Below, in pieces: positions 1 through 10,924 of a stretch of 64,000 bases of DNA. The notes below the pieces were generated by a model. It saw only the letters and a list, made by a program, of their open reading frames with translations, ran no database searches and was not told where the DNA came from. The stretch comes from Aldrovandia affinis (taxonomy: Eukaryota > Chordata > Actinopteri > Notacanthiformes > Halosauridae). The DNA lies in NCBI GenBank assembly GCA_029706075.1, contig JAINUG010000072.1:2793367-2857366 (forward strand), in the 5' to 3' direction. Each line of letters starts with the position of its first letter. The first letter of the stretch is position 1. Made by a program: the position numbers and the translations under genes.

Positions 1-7
1 ATATTCT

Positions 8-249
8 CAGGGCCCTATTTTCATGCCGGTGCTAAGCGTTATGCCCTAGCGCAGGCAAATTGCCAGTTTCGTCTGTCGCAAATGGAATATTTCAATATTA
101 ATCCAACCTCTTTTACAACTGCGCCGGAGGTGCGCTATTGTCCTAAGTCATGAAATTACAGAAACTGCGTTAGACACGCCCTAAAGCGCCACCGTCTTCG
201 CTTTGCGTCTGTGTTACCTACACCGTCCTAATTCACCAAAATAAGGCCC
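8..249 (+). mobile_element. Short inverted-repeat DNA element, copy 1
   Basis: The segment opens with GGGCCCTATTTT and closes with the near-inverted AAAATAAGGCCCT, so it has the shape of a non-autonomous DNA transposon (MITE). The left 80 bp (gccggtgctaagcg, ccctagcgcaggc, ttgccagttt) reappear inverted at 960-1047. The right end (cctaattcaccaaaat) reappears inverted at 346-368. No coding potential is visible. The superfamily is uncertain because no convincing target-site duplication is seen. Confidence 0.65.
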
Positions 250-345
250 TCAAAGTGCATTGTGAACCACCACATGCCTGGAGGTATTGTAGTTCTTATA
301 TTGCCTGTCCCAAGATGCCAATACAGGGGACAGGTTTAACACTAG

Positions 346-1047
346 GGGCCCTATTTTGGTGAATTAGGATGGTAAACTGCATGAACAGCCGAACTGATAG
401 GCCGTCTGGCCAACACCGGCTACCAAACCCAGGGTATCGCTCACAGTATCCAATTATGTACTCCATTTTCTGTAGTGCAAATGGAAAGAATAAAACCCTT
501 TCACATAAGAGAAACAATGTGCATACAAACATATATTTATTTAACAGGTGTATCTTACTGAACGGTAGCGATGGATGGCTTGATGGATGGCTTGCTGGCT
601 TTTATGTCCGTGCATTGAATAAGCTGTGGTAAAATAGTTTTTAGCTTAATTGATTACACTTGCAAGTTACCCATGGATTGGATGATTTGTCTCAACGTGG
701 GGGAAAATTAACAATATTCACAAAACATTCTCATGTGATTTCAGATAATGTGCGCATCAATAAAGCCACCAAATTGCACAGAGCGCCAGCGTTTGCGCTA
801 AGAGGTGGTCTAGTTGGACGTTAACGCAAACTCATTATTTGACACCAAACTTGCATAGCGCCCGACTGTTTTCATTGTCACACCCCCTATTGCGCTGCCA
901 TAGTTGCGCAAACGCCTTCACTGCGCACCATGAAATTGCCAAACTCGGTGGAGACAGGATATATTCAGTTTGCGACAGACAAAACTGGCAATTCGCCTGC
1001 GCTAGGGCATAACGCCGCTTAGCGCCGGCACGAAAATAGGGCCCTAG
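346..1047 (-). mobile_element. Inverted-repeat DNA element, copy 2, longer interior
   Basis: This element has the same two termini as the copy at 8-249 but in reverse orientation: GGGCCCTATTTTGGTG on the left and CACGAAAATAGGGCCC on the right. It is about 700 bp against 242 bp, because the middle (roughly 430-830) has no match in the short copy. The short open frames inside (such as 369-632 and 835-1110) resemble no protein. I infer a longer family member, or one that gained internal sequence. Confidence 0.6.
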
Positions 1048-1655
1048 GAGTGACATGAGTTTGGTGACTTTAAAATGAAAATAACTTTGTCGTTGGGAAA
1101 GTCTCGTCAACCCCAGTCCCTGATTTTCCTAAATATGTTTTTTTTTTCAACACAAGGAACAACTGTTGTAATTCAATGCTACACTTTTAGCCATGACTCC
1201 TTTTTGGCATTGGTGCCTCTCTAACGCAAACAGGACACTCACTCCCCCAAACATTTGATAATGCCATGTTGAAACTCACGTGTCCCACTTATTGCGTTAT
1301 GCATCACATAACCATTGGTCTAAAGGAGAATGGGTGAGGGGAGGAGGGAAGACAATGACATATGATTGGGTAATTAGCCATTATCAACGTGAATAAAACT
1401 GGGCATGCCGATCTACTGTGGGGTAATGCGAGTAGGGAATAGAGGAGAGCACCAATTTGTAAATGAAGAAATAGACGTGGATGCAACCGAAGTGTTCAAT
1501 ATTATCAAGGACTGACTCTTTGGACTATTTTACATTGGCACTTATATTGACTTATACATACACTTGCTCTACATTTATTCAGGCTTTGCATTCATACATT
1601 TATATTCTGCGAACGAAAGAGGGTAATGTTTCACCACCGTGAAACATGGATATGT
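1048..1655. other. Unassigned sequence
   Basis: A T-run lies near 1138-1147. I recognise no gene, RNA or repeat end here. Confidence 0.5.
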
Positions 1656-1732
1656 GACTCAATGGTACTGCACTCCTTTAAAGGATTGTTCATTTACTCA
1701 TGTGTTACCTTTTGGCAGTTACCTGTACATTA
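1656..1732 (+). mobile_element. Isolated Tc1-family terminal fragment
   Basis: The stretch runs from a tactgcactcctttaaagg motif to ttttggcagttacctgtac. It matches 8677-8743, which is the right end of a paired-terminus element. No matching left terminus is found upstream, so this is a solo, truncated end. Confidence 0.55.
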
Positions 1733-2478
1733 ACAATGCATTTTCAGATTGAGTTAGAATGCTGTTCTTGAAGTTAACATGACAATAAATAAATAAATGA
1801 TTAATACATTTTTAAAAGGTGCAGTTACACACCAGGTACACAAATGGTCATCTGTCTGGGCCTGCCTGCGCTAATTCACAGCTCTAGTGAAAAGTGAGAA
1901 AAACCACCACTAATTACTTTACAAAGCACTATTGGGCTGAAGCTGCAGCTGGAGCTGACTTGGGAGACAGTGCTTCTTCAAACTCCAGCTGAGGCTCCCC
2001 TGCAGCCTGGGATACCCAGCGTGACTGTGAAATGCAGGAGTCCCATAGTGTAAATTCCGCAAAATGAGCACACTCCGTATGTGAGAAATACGCTGAAAGC
2101 TGCCCCACAGGTGGGAAAGCCACACCCTCCCCGTGTCAGAGAGACAGTCTGTACAATATGACCCACAATGCCACACTGCAGTTCCGCTCTCTCTTGGCAG
2201 TGTGATTACTGGTAATTAGACCGTCTGGAAGCTCTGCATGTCTGTCCCTTCCCCGGGGTCACTTTGGGAGTTAATTGATGAATAAGTAATAACCACAGAA
2301 TACTTTTTTTTTTTTTAACTAGGCTATAAAATAATGGTAATAAAAATGGCTGAATGTTTCCTGGGAAAGAAGGGGGATGGGCAGGGGTGTTATAATTTAC
2401 AACAGAAGCTGCCCTCCGGCCCGGAAGATAAGCGCCACCGTTTAAAAAGGAACCACTGTGAGAGATTCCCCCCCCCCA
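1733..2478. other. Unassigned AT-rich sequence
   Basis: An (ataa)n run lies near 1785-1800 and a T-run near 2304-2315. The overlapping reverse frames at 1919-2176 look like chance open frames. Confidence 0.5.
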
Positions 2479-2505
2479 ACACACACACACACACACACAC
2501 ACACA
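2479..2505. repeat. (AC)n microsatellite
   Basis: About 13 AC units follow a C-run at 2468-2477. Confidence 0.95.
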
Positions 2506-2589
2506 TACCGACGTGAGGCAGGATAATCACGTTAGGCCAAATCCAGGAGAGATTCCCTTCCACGATAAGTCAGCCTACATTAACACTCT

Positions 2590-2871
2590 TTTCGAGTGCC
2601 GTCTAATCGGCCTCTAATAAGAGCGCGTTTCCTCTCTCGTTGTATCTCCGCGGTCGTGCCTCGATTACGCCGTTCACAATCGACCCTCTCGCCGTCGCCA
2701 CGCTCTTCCTCGCCCGCGTGCGCTCTGTGGAAAATACCCATCTTTAAAGCCACCATGGCCGCCGTGGGGTGTCCTTGCCATTGTAATCCATGTGACAGGC
2801 TGGCCGGGGGCCCGGTCACTCTCGCCCACGTTCTGATGGGTCTTATCTCCCGAAAAGAACTCAGTGCATAG
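2590..2871. other. CpG-rich patch with a Kozak-type ATG
   Basis: CpG density is far above the surrounding AT-rich DNA, with about 20 CpGs between 2620 and 2730. A strong Kozak context (gccaccATGgcc) lies at 2754 and opens a 39-codon frame ending at 2871. No domain is recognisable and no splice donor closes the frame convincingly. It could be a CpG-island promoter, a first exon or a conserved non-coding element. The sequence alone does not choose between them. Confidence 0.3.
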
Positions 2872-3429
2872 TCTTGATGTTTGGACCCGGGCTCTACTCT
2901 TATCAGTACCAACCAGACTGCATCCCACGGCCTCCTCCACAAAGCCCTGAAGCACACCTTGACACAAGGGAAGCTTGCATTAGAGGCATGGAAACAGAGA
3001 CCTGCTTTAGAACATGCAAAGAGGCCTGCTGATTGGACGAGACTTGGTGCTTGCTAAAGGATTGATCTGAACAGAGCGGCAGTGGGATGTCAGGCAGGGA
3101 ATGAAATTCCCCCTTAGATTTATGAAAGTGAAAAAATAAAACCCTCTTGTCCTCACCTGTTACCCCACAACACAGGTCAATACCAGAATGCCCTGTACAG
3201 GATGTACTGCCCTTTTCCTGGCCACCATCCCAATATCTGCCCACGGAAATGATACTAATGGTTCAGAGTTCAGCTCTATGGCACTGATACATTTCCAACA
3301 CATCCTTGAAATATCAACCCTTTCAACTGCACAGCACGTGGTATTCTTATTATTACAAGGTGTTTATTTTTCTATTTTTCATCCATTTCAGCTCAAAATG
3401 TAAAAACAAAACTCCCAAGAACTAATCTG
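2872..3429. other. Unassigned sequence
   Basis: Mixed composition. Nothing recognisable as a gene or repeat. Confidence 0.45.
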
Positions 3430-3920
3430 TTTTTCGGGTGCAAGGAAACGTAGTGCTCGATCGTACCGTTCGATTTTTCATCCTGGCGGGCCGCTGCACC
3501 CAAGAAAGTTGACACCCCTCTCGCAATTCGATTTCACCTTTCCACTGATCCACTAAGCTCCACCAGCCAGAGGCTGCACGCTCTTGCGCTTCAGCTCCTG
3601 TTGTCAGGCAGCTAGTGAAAGCTGATTACTGCAGCCACTGGCCTCCACTCAGACTGGAACAGCTCATCCAGACCACCAGGGAGCCCGTGGAGCACGCGCC
3701 TCCCGAGGGACGAATCCGGCCCGCGTCCGCGAACGCAGGGAATTTCAGAAGAACCCCTCGTCGAAACTTGCCAGCGACAAACGGCTGGATCGCACCGATT
3801 CGATTGAGGCGGCGGAGAACAAAGGCCGCGTGTTTTACAGTGCGCTCAGATGGGTGCTGTTGCTCCCCTTTCAGTAGAATGCCTTTGCAGTTTATATATC
3901 GCTGGCATTAAGACGGAGCA
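3430..3920 (+). promoter_or_regulatory. CpG-rich stretch ending in a TATA-like box (candidate promoter)
   Basis: A second CpG-rich block, densest at 3690-3835, is followed by tttatatatcg near 3890-3900. This spacing would suit a plus-strand start around 3920. A frame at 3615-3911 is open but resembles nothing known. This is composition-based inference; no downstream exon was found to support it. Confidence 0.2.
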
Positions 3921-3929
3921 ATGTTGAAG

Positions 3930-5609
3930 AGGGAGGAAACCAAAGAAGCATTGGGAGTAAATCTCAACAAAAAAGGTTTTCCACGTAAAGTTACCCACAA
4001 AGACTATACCCTCACAATTCCTAAATACGCTCTACATACCAAATTATTGATATCAAGATGATGCCAAGTTACAACTAAACTTTCATCAGTATATTTCATA
4101 GAAACTAATGAAGCATGTTGCAAAGCAATGCTTCCCATATTCCCTACATTCGTTCAAGTAACTTGGCCCTGTCTTTCTTCATCTTGTCATTTAATATGTT
4201 ATCTAATGGTTACATCTTGTCCTCGAACATGTGTCTTTATCTTGTCTAATGTGTTACAAGTAATGTTCATTACAGTCCAGCAGGCATTCCATTCCAGTGT
4301 TCATCAGCCAGGAGTTGTGAAGTATGTATACAGATATTTTCTATAGGTCTATTGGCAAGCTAGCATTTTCAATATGCTACTTAAACGCCGTGGCAAGGTA
4401 AACACCCTGATGCTGAATACATCAAAACACAGATGGAAAAAGAGATCAAAATAGTGGAAGCTAGGTGGTAGCTCCTCATATGATCTCAGACATTTTCCCA
4501 AATTATATCTTTCCTGCTTTGAAATAATTGCTTCTTCAATGCTTCTTCCCCTCAAGCTCAAAGGTTATGCATTATGCATCAATGTTTTGATAATCCGGGG
4601 GGTGGGGGTGGGGGGACACATGGACAGGGTTCAGTCAATTATCTGATCTGTGAGCGCATCTTCACAGAAGGTCAGAGGGTTCAATCAACCTGTGAAACGG
4701 ACTCAGTGTATATAAGATTTACGCACATTATACCCTCTGATTTCTGGCAGCAACGGAGGAGGTGAAAGACATGGCAAGATTGAGTTTAAATGACAGAAAA
4801 ACACAACACCTTTCACAGCCACTTTCAACATGCGGTGCCAAGGATAAAATATTGGTGGCCAGTCACCCCCACAGCTGTGTAGCAAAATTAGGGAAGTTGG
4901 TAGAATAACTACAATATTGGAATGTTGAAGAGGAATTCAAATTTGGTGAACTGTTCTATATCAAAGTGATTTATTATCTCGTGAAATAATGATCAACTGA
5001 GCAATCTCCAGTTATTGAGCAATTAAACCCAACTGAAATATTAATAACCCTTTTTATTACCTTACAGTGTTCTGGCAAGGCAACACATGTCCTGCTGTAG
5101 AGTGAATTAAAGCTTTCATTTATCCTGAAATGCTATGTTTCAAACACGAGGGCTGGTAAAAGCCGACTTTTATCATGGAGACAAAAACAAGGCTCTGATG
5201 GTGGATTAGATTACGTAACAGATGAGGCCAATAGCCTCATACATACTGGTGTAGTGCTTATTGTCTGAAAAATAAGTGGAAACCATTTGAATACAGTATG
5301 CAGAAGTATTGCACTTATGAGGTCTGAAGAATTTCGTCCTGCTGAGTAATATACAAATATGCATTCACATTATGCGCACAGCCTTGGACAACATAAACAC
5401 ATTGAGCCCAGGTACCTACATAGCTCTTCAAAGCAGATTCCCTGTACATAATTTGTGCCAAGCAGACATGTCTTCATCACGACACACAATTTGTATCCCG
5501 AGTACCAGCGATAATGGATGAAATGCTTCAATTTAGCGTGAAATGCATGATTTAGAGTTCTGAGCCCAAACCTTCAGCGTTGTCTTCTGATATAAAAAAA
5601 ACCAAACAG
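3930..5609. other. Unassigned sequence
   Basis: A G-rich run at 4597-4616 could form a G-quadruplex. The rest is AT-rich with no repeat end or coding signal that I can name. Confidence 0.45.
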
Positions 5610-6045
5610 GGATAGGCAGGGTGGCTCATTCTTTTAAGGTGTTAAGGCATTGTTCCAGTATATGGATTGGCCCAATGGTCTGGTATCAAGTCTGGACCGC
5701 ACCAGTGTCAAAGGCGCAGGGTGATGCATACTTGGCGGTAACGTCACCCAGGGTGGGAGGGGTTCAGTTAGCGTGGCGTCTCATCGCACACTGTCGCTGG
5801 CCAATCGGGTGCCCACACTCTACCTGTGTAAAGCTGCACATGAAGTGTCATCCTCCCACTCATGACTGTGCGAGCTGAACACATGGACTGCGGTGTGAAA
5901 AGAAGTGGCGGCTGACATCTTTTGGAGGACAGCGAGTGTTTGTCTCCACTCTTCCAAACTGAGAGTGGAGATCGCAGCAACAAGCGGCTTGTGAATTCCC
6001 ATTTGGGAGAAAAATGGAAAAAAATTGTATTAACTTGTAATTTGT
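5610..6045 (+). mobile_element. tRNA-type SINE, diverged
   Basis: The head (ggcagggtggctcattc) resembles a degenerate pol III A-box region. The body is GC-rich against the background. The tail atttgggagaaaaatgg followed by A-rich sequence is shared with the SINEs at 17162-17534 and 54985-55240. The open frames here (5621-5878 and 5768-6172) are non-coding shadows of the repeat. Boundaries are approximate and no target duplication was identified. Confidence 0.55.
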
Positions 6046-7165
6046 AATAACTTTTTTTTATTAAAAAGTGAAGTAAGGACATGAGGATATGTGGCTTTGG
6101 CTGTGGGGTGGGGGGAATGCATTTAGGGAGAGGCCAGGATTGATCTGAAAACCCTGAGGGCTTTCGTGGCAACCTCGATCAGGAATGAGCGACATCAATC
6201 ACGGACCAGACTGACAGGTGTCTAACTATGGCAAAACCGGCCCCTCCATCAGGGACAGAACACTGAAAGGACAGGCACCAGGGTAGTGATTGACAGGCAG
6301 CTACTTTCACCTTTGCAGTCTTACCTTGAAGAAAAGAGCACTGATACTCCTGAGCAGGTAGAGGATTCATTTTCATGTTGAGGACGAAAAAAAGTGCATA
6401 TTATTCGAGAGACTGAGGTCATCTTAACTCTCCTCATCCACACCTGTCTGTAAATTGGCTTTCAAATCGATATTTGACTTCAGCCAACTACTGTGCAAGT
6501 TATGTGTTTATTTTACATTTTATTATTAGGTATGTTGATTTCATTTGTAATATTACAATAGTTGTATTTAATCCCAGGTCTCAAATTCAAACAGTAGCAG
6601 GGAAAATAGAGATTATGGAAAATGTGAGAAAATGCAATTGCCCTAATACAAATAGGAAAGACACGTTGTCTGGCAAGGAAATATCTTTACAATCAAACTT
6701 GAGGAAAACACAGTATGAAAAAAATAATAATCATCACAACAACAACGACAGCAACAACAGGTATTGAACAACAACAACAACAGCAGACATTAAATACCCA
6801 GGGAAATTAACACTTAATTAATGCTATTATGCACGGTAGAATTGCAAAGGTCAGTGAAAAAATTGCAGACTATATACACTACCATGATAATTTAATCTTG
6901 TTTGAATTTTTTAATTAGCTATAGAATTTTATAAGAGGTCTAATCATTTCAAAGGAGTATTTGGCATGGCGTACCCTAAGGTATTATACGAAAAATACAT
7001 CTGTGCTGAAAACCATAGAACATGTCATTTTGGTACTAAGCCTTTCAAACATATGGACCTCTGAGATTTTATACATGCTTTCAAATGAAAATAAATGGTC
7101 AAATATATTTATCTCTGCATTATAAATAACATTTATCAAATCATTAGCCCACCTAGTAACGGTTA
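6046..7165. other. Unassigned AT-rich sequence
   Basis: A CAA/AAC-rich simple stretch lies at about 6735-6785. Nothing else is recognised. Confidence 0.45.
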
Positions 7166-7404
7166 TACAGGTAACTGCCAAAATACTCCTGGGGGGGGGA
7201 CTCGTTGGAAAGGGAAGAATCAGGGGCCTCATTTATAAAACGTACTTATGCACAGATTTAATCTTAGAACGTGCGTACGCTCAAATCCACGCCAAAGTTC
7301 AGATTTATAAAAACGGTCTTTGATGTGGAAAAGTACTAAGCTCCACGTCAGGTTTCAACTTGGCGTACGCACGTTTCCTTGTGGCAATGTTGGAGTACTG
7401 CAGG

Positions 7405-7718
7405 TATTCGCGGTCTCGTCTCTTCTCTGTCCTGACCCCTCGCTGGTGGAACTACCTTTCGCAATCGGTCAGGACCGCGGAATCACTTGCGACCTTCCGC
7501 AAGAGACTCAAAACCCACCTTTTCAGACTCCACTACCACTGAATTCTGTACATCTAGCTAATTGTCATCACCACTGCCTACTTGCTCAACACTATATACC
7601 CCTGCTTACTCCATAAAAAAAAATTGATCTCTTGCGTGATTGTTCCTACCATGTATTAATGTACATATTGTAAGTCGCTCTGGATAAATGCTTAAAATGT
7701 AAATGTAATGTAAAATGT
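7405..7718 (+). mobile_element. L2-clade LINE 3' end inside the Harbinger-like element
   Basis: The translation keeps the C-terminal reverse-transcriptase ORF signature of L2-type LINEs (a WWNYLSQSVRTAESL-like run, then RLKTHLFRLHYH). A 3' tail with taagtcgctctggata and TGTAA-like repeats follows. Two related copies lie at 47178-47640 and 55473-55905. In this copy the 3' half of the tail hairpin (agagcg) is deleted. It is 5' truncated, as is usual for LINE insertions, and it is dead. Confidence 0.8.
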
Positions 7719-7770
7719 ATTCGGAAATCTAACAGCGCCAACATGTCGTCTGCTGCCTAATTGTTTCCTC

Positions 7771-7814
7771 ATTATTATTATTATTATTATTAGTAGTAGT
7801 AGTAGTAGTAGTAT
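7771..7814. repeat. (ATT)n(AGT)n microsatellite
   Basis: About 7 ATT units pass directly into about 7 AGT units. Confidence 0.9.
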
Positions 7815-8049
7815 TACCAGATTGAACACATTGCTTAGGCTATACGTAATGGTTTGCACAATAAATGTATTAATAAATTAAAACATAAGCTAGGCTACTT
7901 GTGGAAAACAAAACAAAAACACACATTGGTTTTTCCAAAACTACCCATATTAGCATAATTGACACATCCTTGAAATGTATTTAATACATATTATGGCTCC
8001 ACGCGTGTAAAACATTTCGGTCAATCTCTAGGCTATAAAATGTCCAATA

Positions 8050-8403
8050 ATGCAGTGGTTTTCAAGAGGAAGAATGGCTGCATTGTCACTTCTCGAAGAT
8101 ATCGCCAACCGCGCAATAAGAAGGGAACGAGTTATTAGAGATTTTGACCTCCGTTTTAAATCAGACCTTCAGGGACCTTTGCTGCCCCCGCACCTCGTTC
8201 ACAGCCTGGGCTACAGACTAACATGCCACGTACTTGGTTTTACTGGTAAAGCTACTGGAAAGGCTCCCAAACAGCGTCCCTGCACGCATCTGCACCTCCG
8301 CCAACAGGACCTCGATTTCGGCCTCGCTAAAATTATTTCTCTTGCAGCTTGTCATTATCACGTAGAGGATTTGTGTTTTGATTCGAGTTCCTTTATATGC
8401 TAA
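8050..8403 (+). pseudogene. Remnant of a Harbinger transposase N-terminus
   Basis: A 117-residue open frame lies within the inverted-repeat element at 7224-8628. Residues around 12-32 (SLLEDIANRAIRRERVIRD) resemble the start of fish Harbinger/HARBI1-type transposases, which recognise the element termini and cut DNA. The later residues do not line up with the expected helix-turn-helix and DDE domains, and those domains are absent downstream. This is a truncated remnant, not a host gene. Assignment rests on one short motif plus the element context. Confidence 0.45.
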
Positions 8404-8866
8404 TGATATTAATTAGGGGGCGTTTACAAGGCGGAGATCTAAAACCATTCACCTGCGCACAATTTCAAGATCATTTGCGATTTATAGATTTCATATCTGG
8501 GGGACTGGCGTACGCACGTTTTTTTGTGCGTATGTTCAGTTTCTCTGAATCACACTTATGCACATTTCAGAAATGATCTTAGATCAAATATAGGATGGTT
8601 TCTACGCAACTTTTTATAAATGAGGCCCCAGGTCTATCCCCTGGTATGAGCCCTGGCACCCCTGATGGACACTCACAGTACTGCACCCCTTTAAAGGATC
8701 CCTCATTTACTCAGGTGTGCCTTTATTTTGGCAGTTACCTGTACATCGCTTTAGTGGCTTCTCCCACTCTATTGCATATTTGTCTCAAAAGGTGCTCAGT
8801 AACACTCTAGCGTTCCAGAAGGGTTACAATGTATTTTAATTGGTTCTGTTGCTGGGCAGATGACAC

Positions 8867-9076
8867 CAGGGGCATCACTAGGATTTCAACACATACAGGG
8901 CCCAGTCCACGGACTAGTTGTTGAGCGGGGGTGGATTAGGATCTACCATAAAAGTCACCTAGCTTTCGTTTTTAAATGCATGAGAAATGCTAGTTGAGGA
9001 GCAAACAAGGGGTATTTTGACATTCCTTGGGGCTCGTCAAATTTTTGGGGGAAGCTCAGGTTTAATGACACCACTG
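8867..9076. mobile_element. hAT-type MITE
   Basis: It begins CAGGGGCATCACTAGG and ends with the inverted-type TTAATGACACCACTG. The flanks are near-identical 8-mers: gatgacac at 8859-8866 and aatgacac at 9077-9084, 7 of 8 matching. CAG-type ends with an 8-bp duplication are the hAT signature. It is 210 bp and has no coding content. Confidence 0.7.
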
Positions 9077-10924
9077 AATGACACCAAACCAGCACTGCAG
9101 TCTGCCCCCAAAGGCAATTGATTGAGTGCTGACACTACTATTTTAGATGGTGCAGATTGCATTTGAATAATCTCAAAACATGGTGTTTTTGTCTGCTACA
9201 ATATGAGATAAAAAGCAATCCAGTCATGGTCGCATGGTCCTGGCCTCAGATGTTTGTTTGGAAAGTGAGCAGTAATCACCTTCTTCCTCATATCTGATCA
9301 CATTGAGCAGGATGCACTTCACCATCTAAAATTGCTCAGGTGGGAAGATGCCAGATAACTCCAGCAATAGATTTAGCATCATTAATCATTAATCATAAAA
9401 ATGTTCAATCTTGATAATTAAAAAGAACTGTCTCAATATTTTGAGACAGTTTATTATTATTTATATATTTTCAGCAATTGAAAAAATGGGCTTTTACAGC
9501 AAAAAAGAACCTTCCAGAATGAGAAGGCAAAGCTCTTTTGAATGCAAGTTTCCCTATCTCACAGAATGATTAAACTTGCTTTGGAATCCATCCAATAGCA
9601 TTCGGGAGAATATCTTTACTCACAAAGCTATTTACTTTAATCTGCTTTGGACTTCCGTTTGGTGACTGAACAATGTGGAGTCCTTACCAGCCATGACACC
9701 TGCATGTCTGAATGAGAATGATCTTTTCCAACAATCTCCCACACAAATAGCACATTGTCAAAACTCCATGGGCTTCTCTGCTTATGCCAAGAAACAGAAG
9801 CTGCTGAAAGAGTTCTGGACAGCGTCGTTCTGAGGAAATTAGTAATGGAGGGGAAGATTCACAAAGAATTCACTGGGGCCGCCTACTGCCTGATTTTTTT
9901 GCTACTTATTTTCATCCATATGAGAGAAAAAACGATGACCAATTAATTCACTTATTCATTATAAGCAGCTAATTATGCAGTCAAACAAAAAAGATTGGTG
10001 CTGGTTGCAATTAGCAAAGAAACGCACATATAAATAGCAAGTCTGAACTAAAGCTTCTCGCATCCCACAGTCTCAATCTCCCCAAAAATAAAATACATAA
10101 ATAAGATAACAGCAGGTGAAATGCAAAATGATGACACTTCAGGATACAATACTAATTTGGCGGTGGAGAATTGTAAGTGTTGGCACAACTAGGAAACTAT
10201 CATGCGGTATGGGTCTACATTAAATGGATATAACACCTCACCTGAGGAAATGGGCATGGAGATTAGTCAGACACCAAATCAACACTTTGGGAGCAATACG
10301 ATTATCAAGAGGAGTTGCAAAGATAATCTCACATGGAAAGAAATACTTTATTTCGGTGGTCAGAGTTAAAGAAGTAAATACTGCAGGCGATGCCGTCAGA
10401 ACAGGTGATAGGCTCACAGGCAAGGGCGATAAAAACATCTCAGACACAAGCCAATATTGCATTGGCTTTATAAGGACCAACAACTCGGCAATCAATTGTT
10501 GATTTTAATAGCACCACATAATTAAGGCAGGCCTTTGTGAATTAATTGCAACACTTCAGCCTGGAATCAAAATGTTTTCCTTAACTTACAAATACATGCA
10601 GGTGTCTTTCCTTACAAAAATGCAGGTTTTCCAAGCTCAGCAATTACTGAAATTAACTCAAATCAAGCTGTGAAGAAACAACAGAAACACTTTCATTTGT
10701 TTATAAAAACATGGAATCTAGGCCTTAGTTAATTAACTTAAACAATCATGCAATCTTCTCTTTCTTTTTGAATGAACGTCCAATGAATCCGTACACATAT
10801 ACAAAACTCTGCTACATTAATAGATATCAATAGCCTTGCTGTTGAAACTTCTTGACTGCCACTTTGACCCATGACTCCATGCTTTGTGAATACCATCTTA
10901 CTTTTGTGGGTGTCTGCACCTGGT
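9077..10924. other. Unassigned sequence
   Basis: Apart from the perfect small hairpin at 9426-9451, I see no gene or repeat end. The opposed open frames at 10224-10502 and 10238-10495 resemble no protein. Confidence 0.45.
9426..9451. repeat. Perfect inverted repeat (11-bp arms, 4-nt loop)
   Basis: aactgtctcaa, then tatt, then ttgagacagtt. There is no T-run or gene context that would make it a terminator. Confidence 0.85.

Larger units (their letters stand above)
7224..8628 (+). mobile_element. Harbinger/PIF-like DNA transposon, degenerate
   Basis: The termini are near-perfect inverted repeats (GGGCCTCATTTATAAA and TTTATAAATGAGGCCC). They are flanked by a 3-bp CAG on both sides (7221-7223 and 8629-8631), the 3-bp duplication expected for this superfamily. 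Sub-terminal cgtacgcacg motifs are mirrored at about 7360-7375 and 8510-8520. It contains a transposase-like N-terminal frame at 8050-8403 and an L2 3' end at 7405-7718. I see no complete catalytic domain, so it is not autonomous. Confidence 0.7.
7166..8743 (+). mobile_element. Tc1-family element, split by a later insertion
   Basis: The outer termini are inverted copies: TACAGGTAACTGCCAAAATA starts at 7166 and TATTTTGGCAGTTACCTGTA ends at 8743. They begin and end with TA, as expected for Tc1/mariner insertions. Only the outer arms (7166-7220 and 8632-8743) belong to this layer. The middle is the Harbinger-like element at 7224-8628. The same terminus occurs alone at 1732 and at both ends of 45728-45975. 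No transposase survives here. Confidence 0.65.

Noticed and set aside
3615-3911. 98-codon Arg/Pro-rich frame
   Set aside because: It is a by-product of the CpG-rich composition, with no recognisable domain.
5768-6172. 134-codon reverse frame
   Set aside because: It overlaps a SINE-type repeat and lacks any domain.
8050-8403. 117-codon frame as a host gene
   Set aside because: It lies entirely inside an inverted-repeat transposon and its only readable motif is transposase-like.
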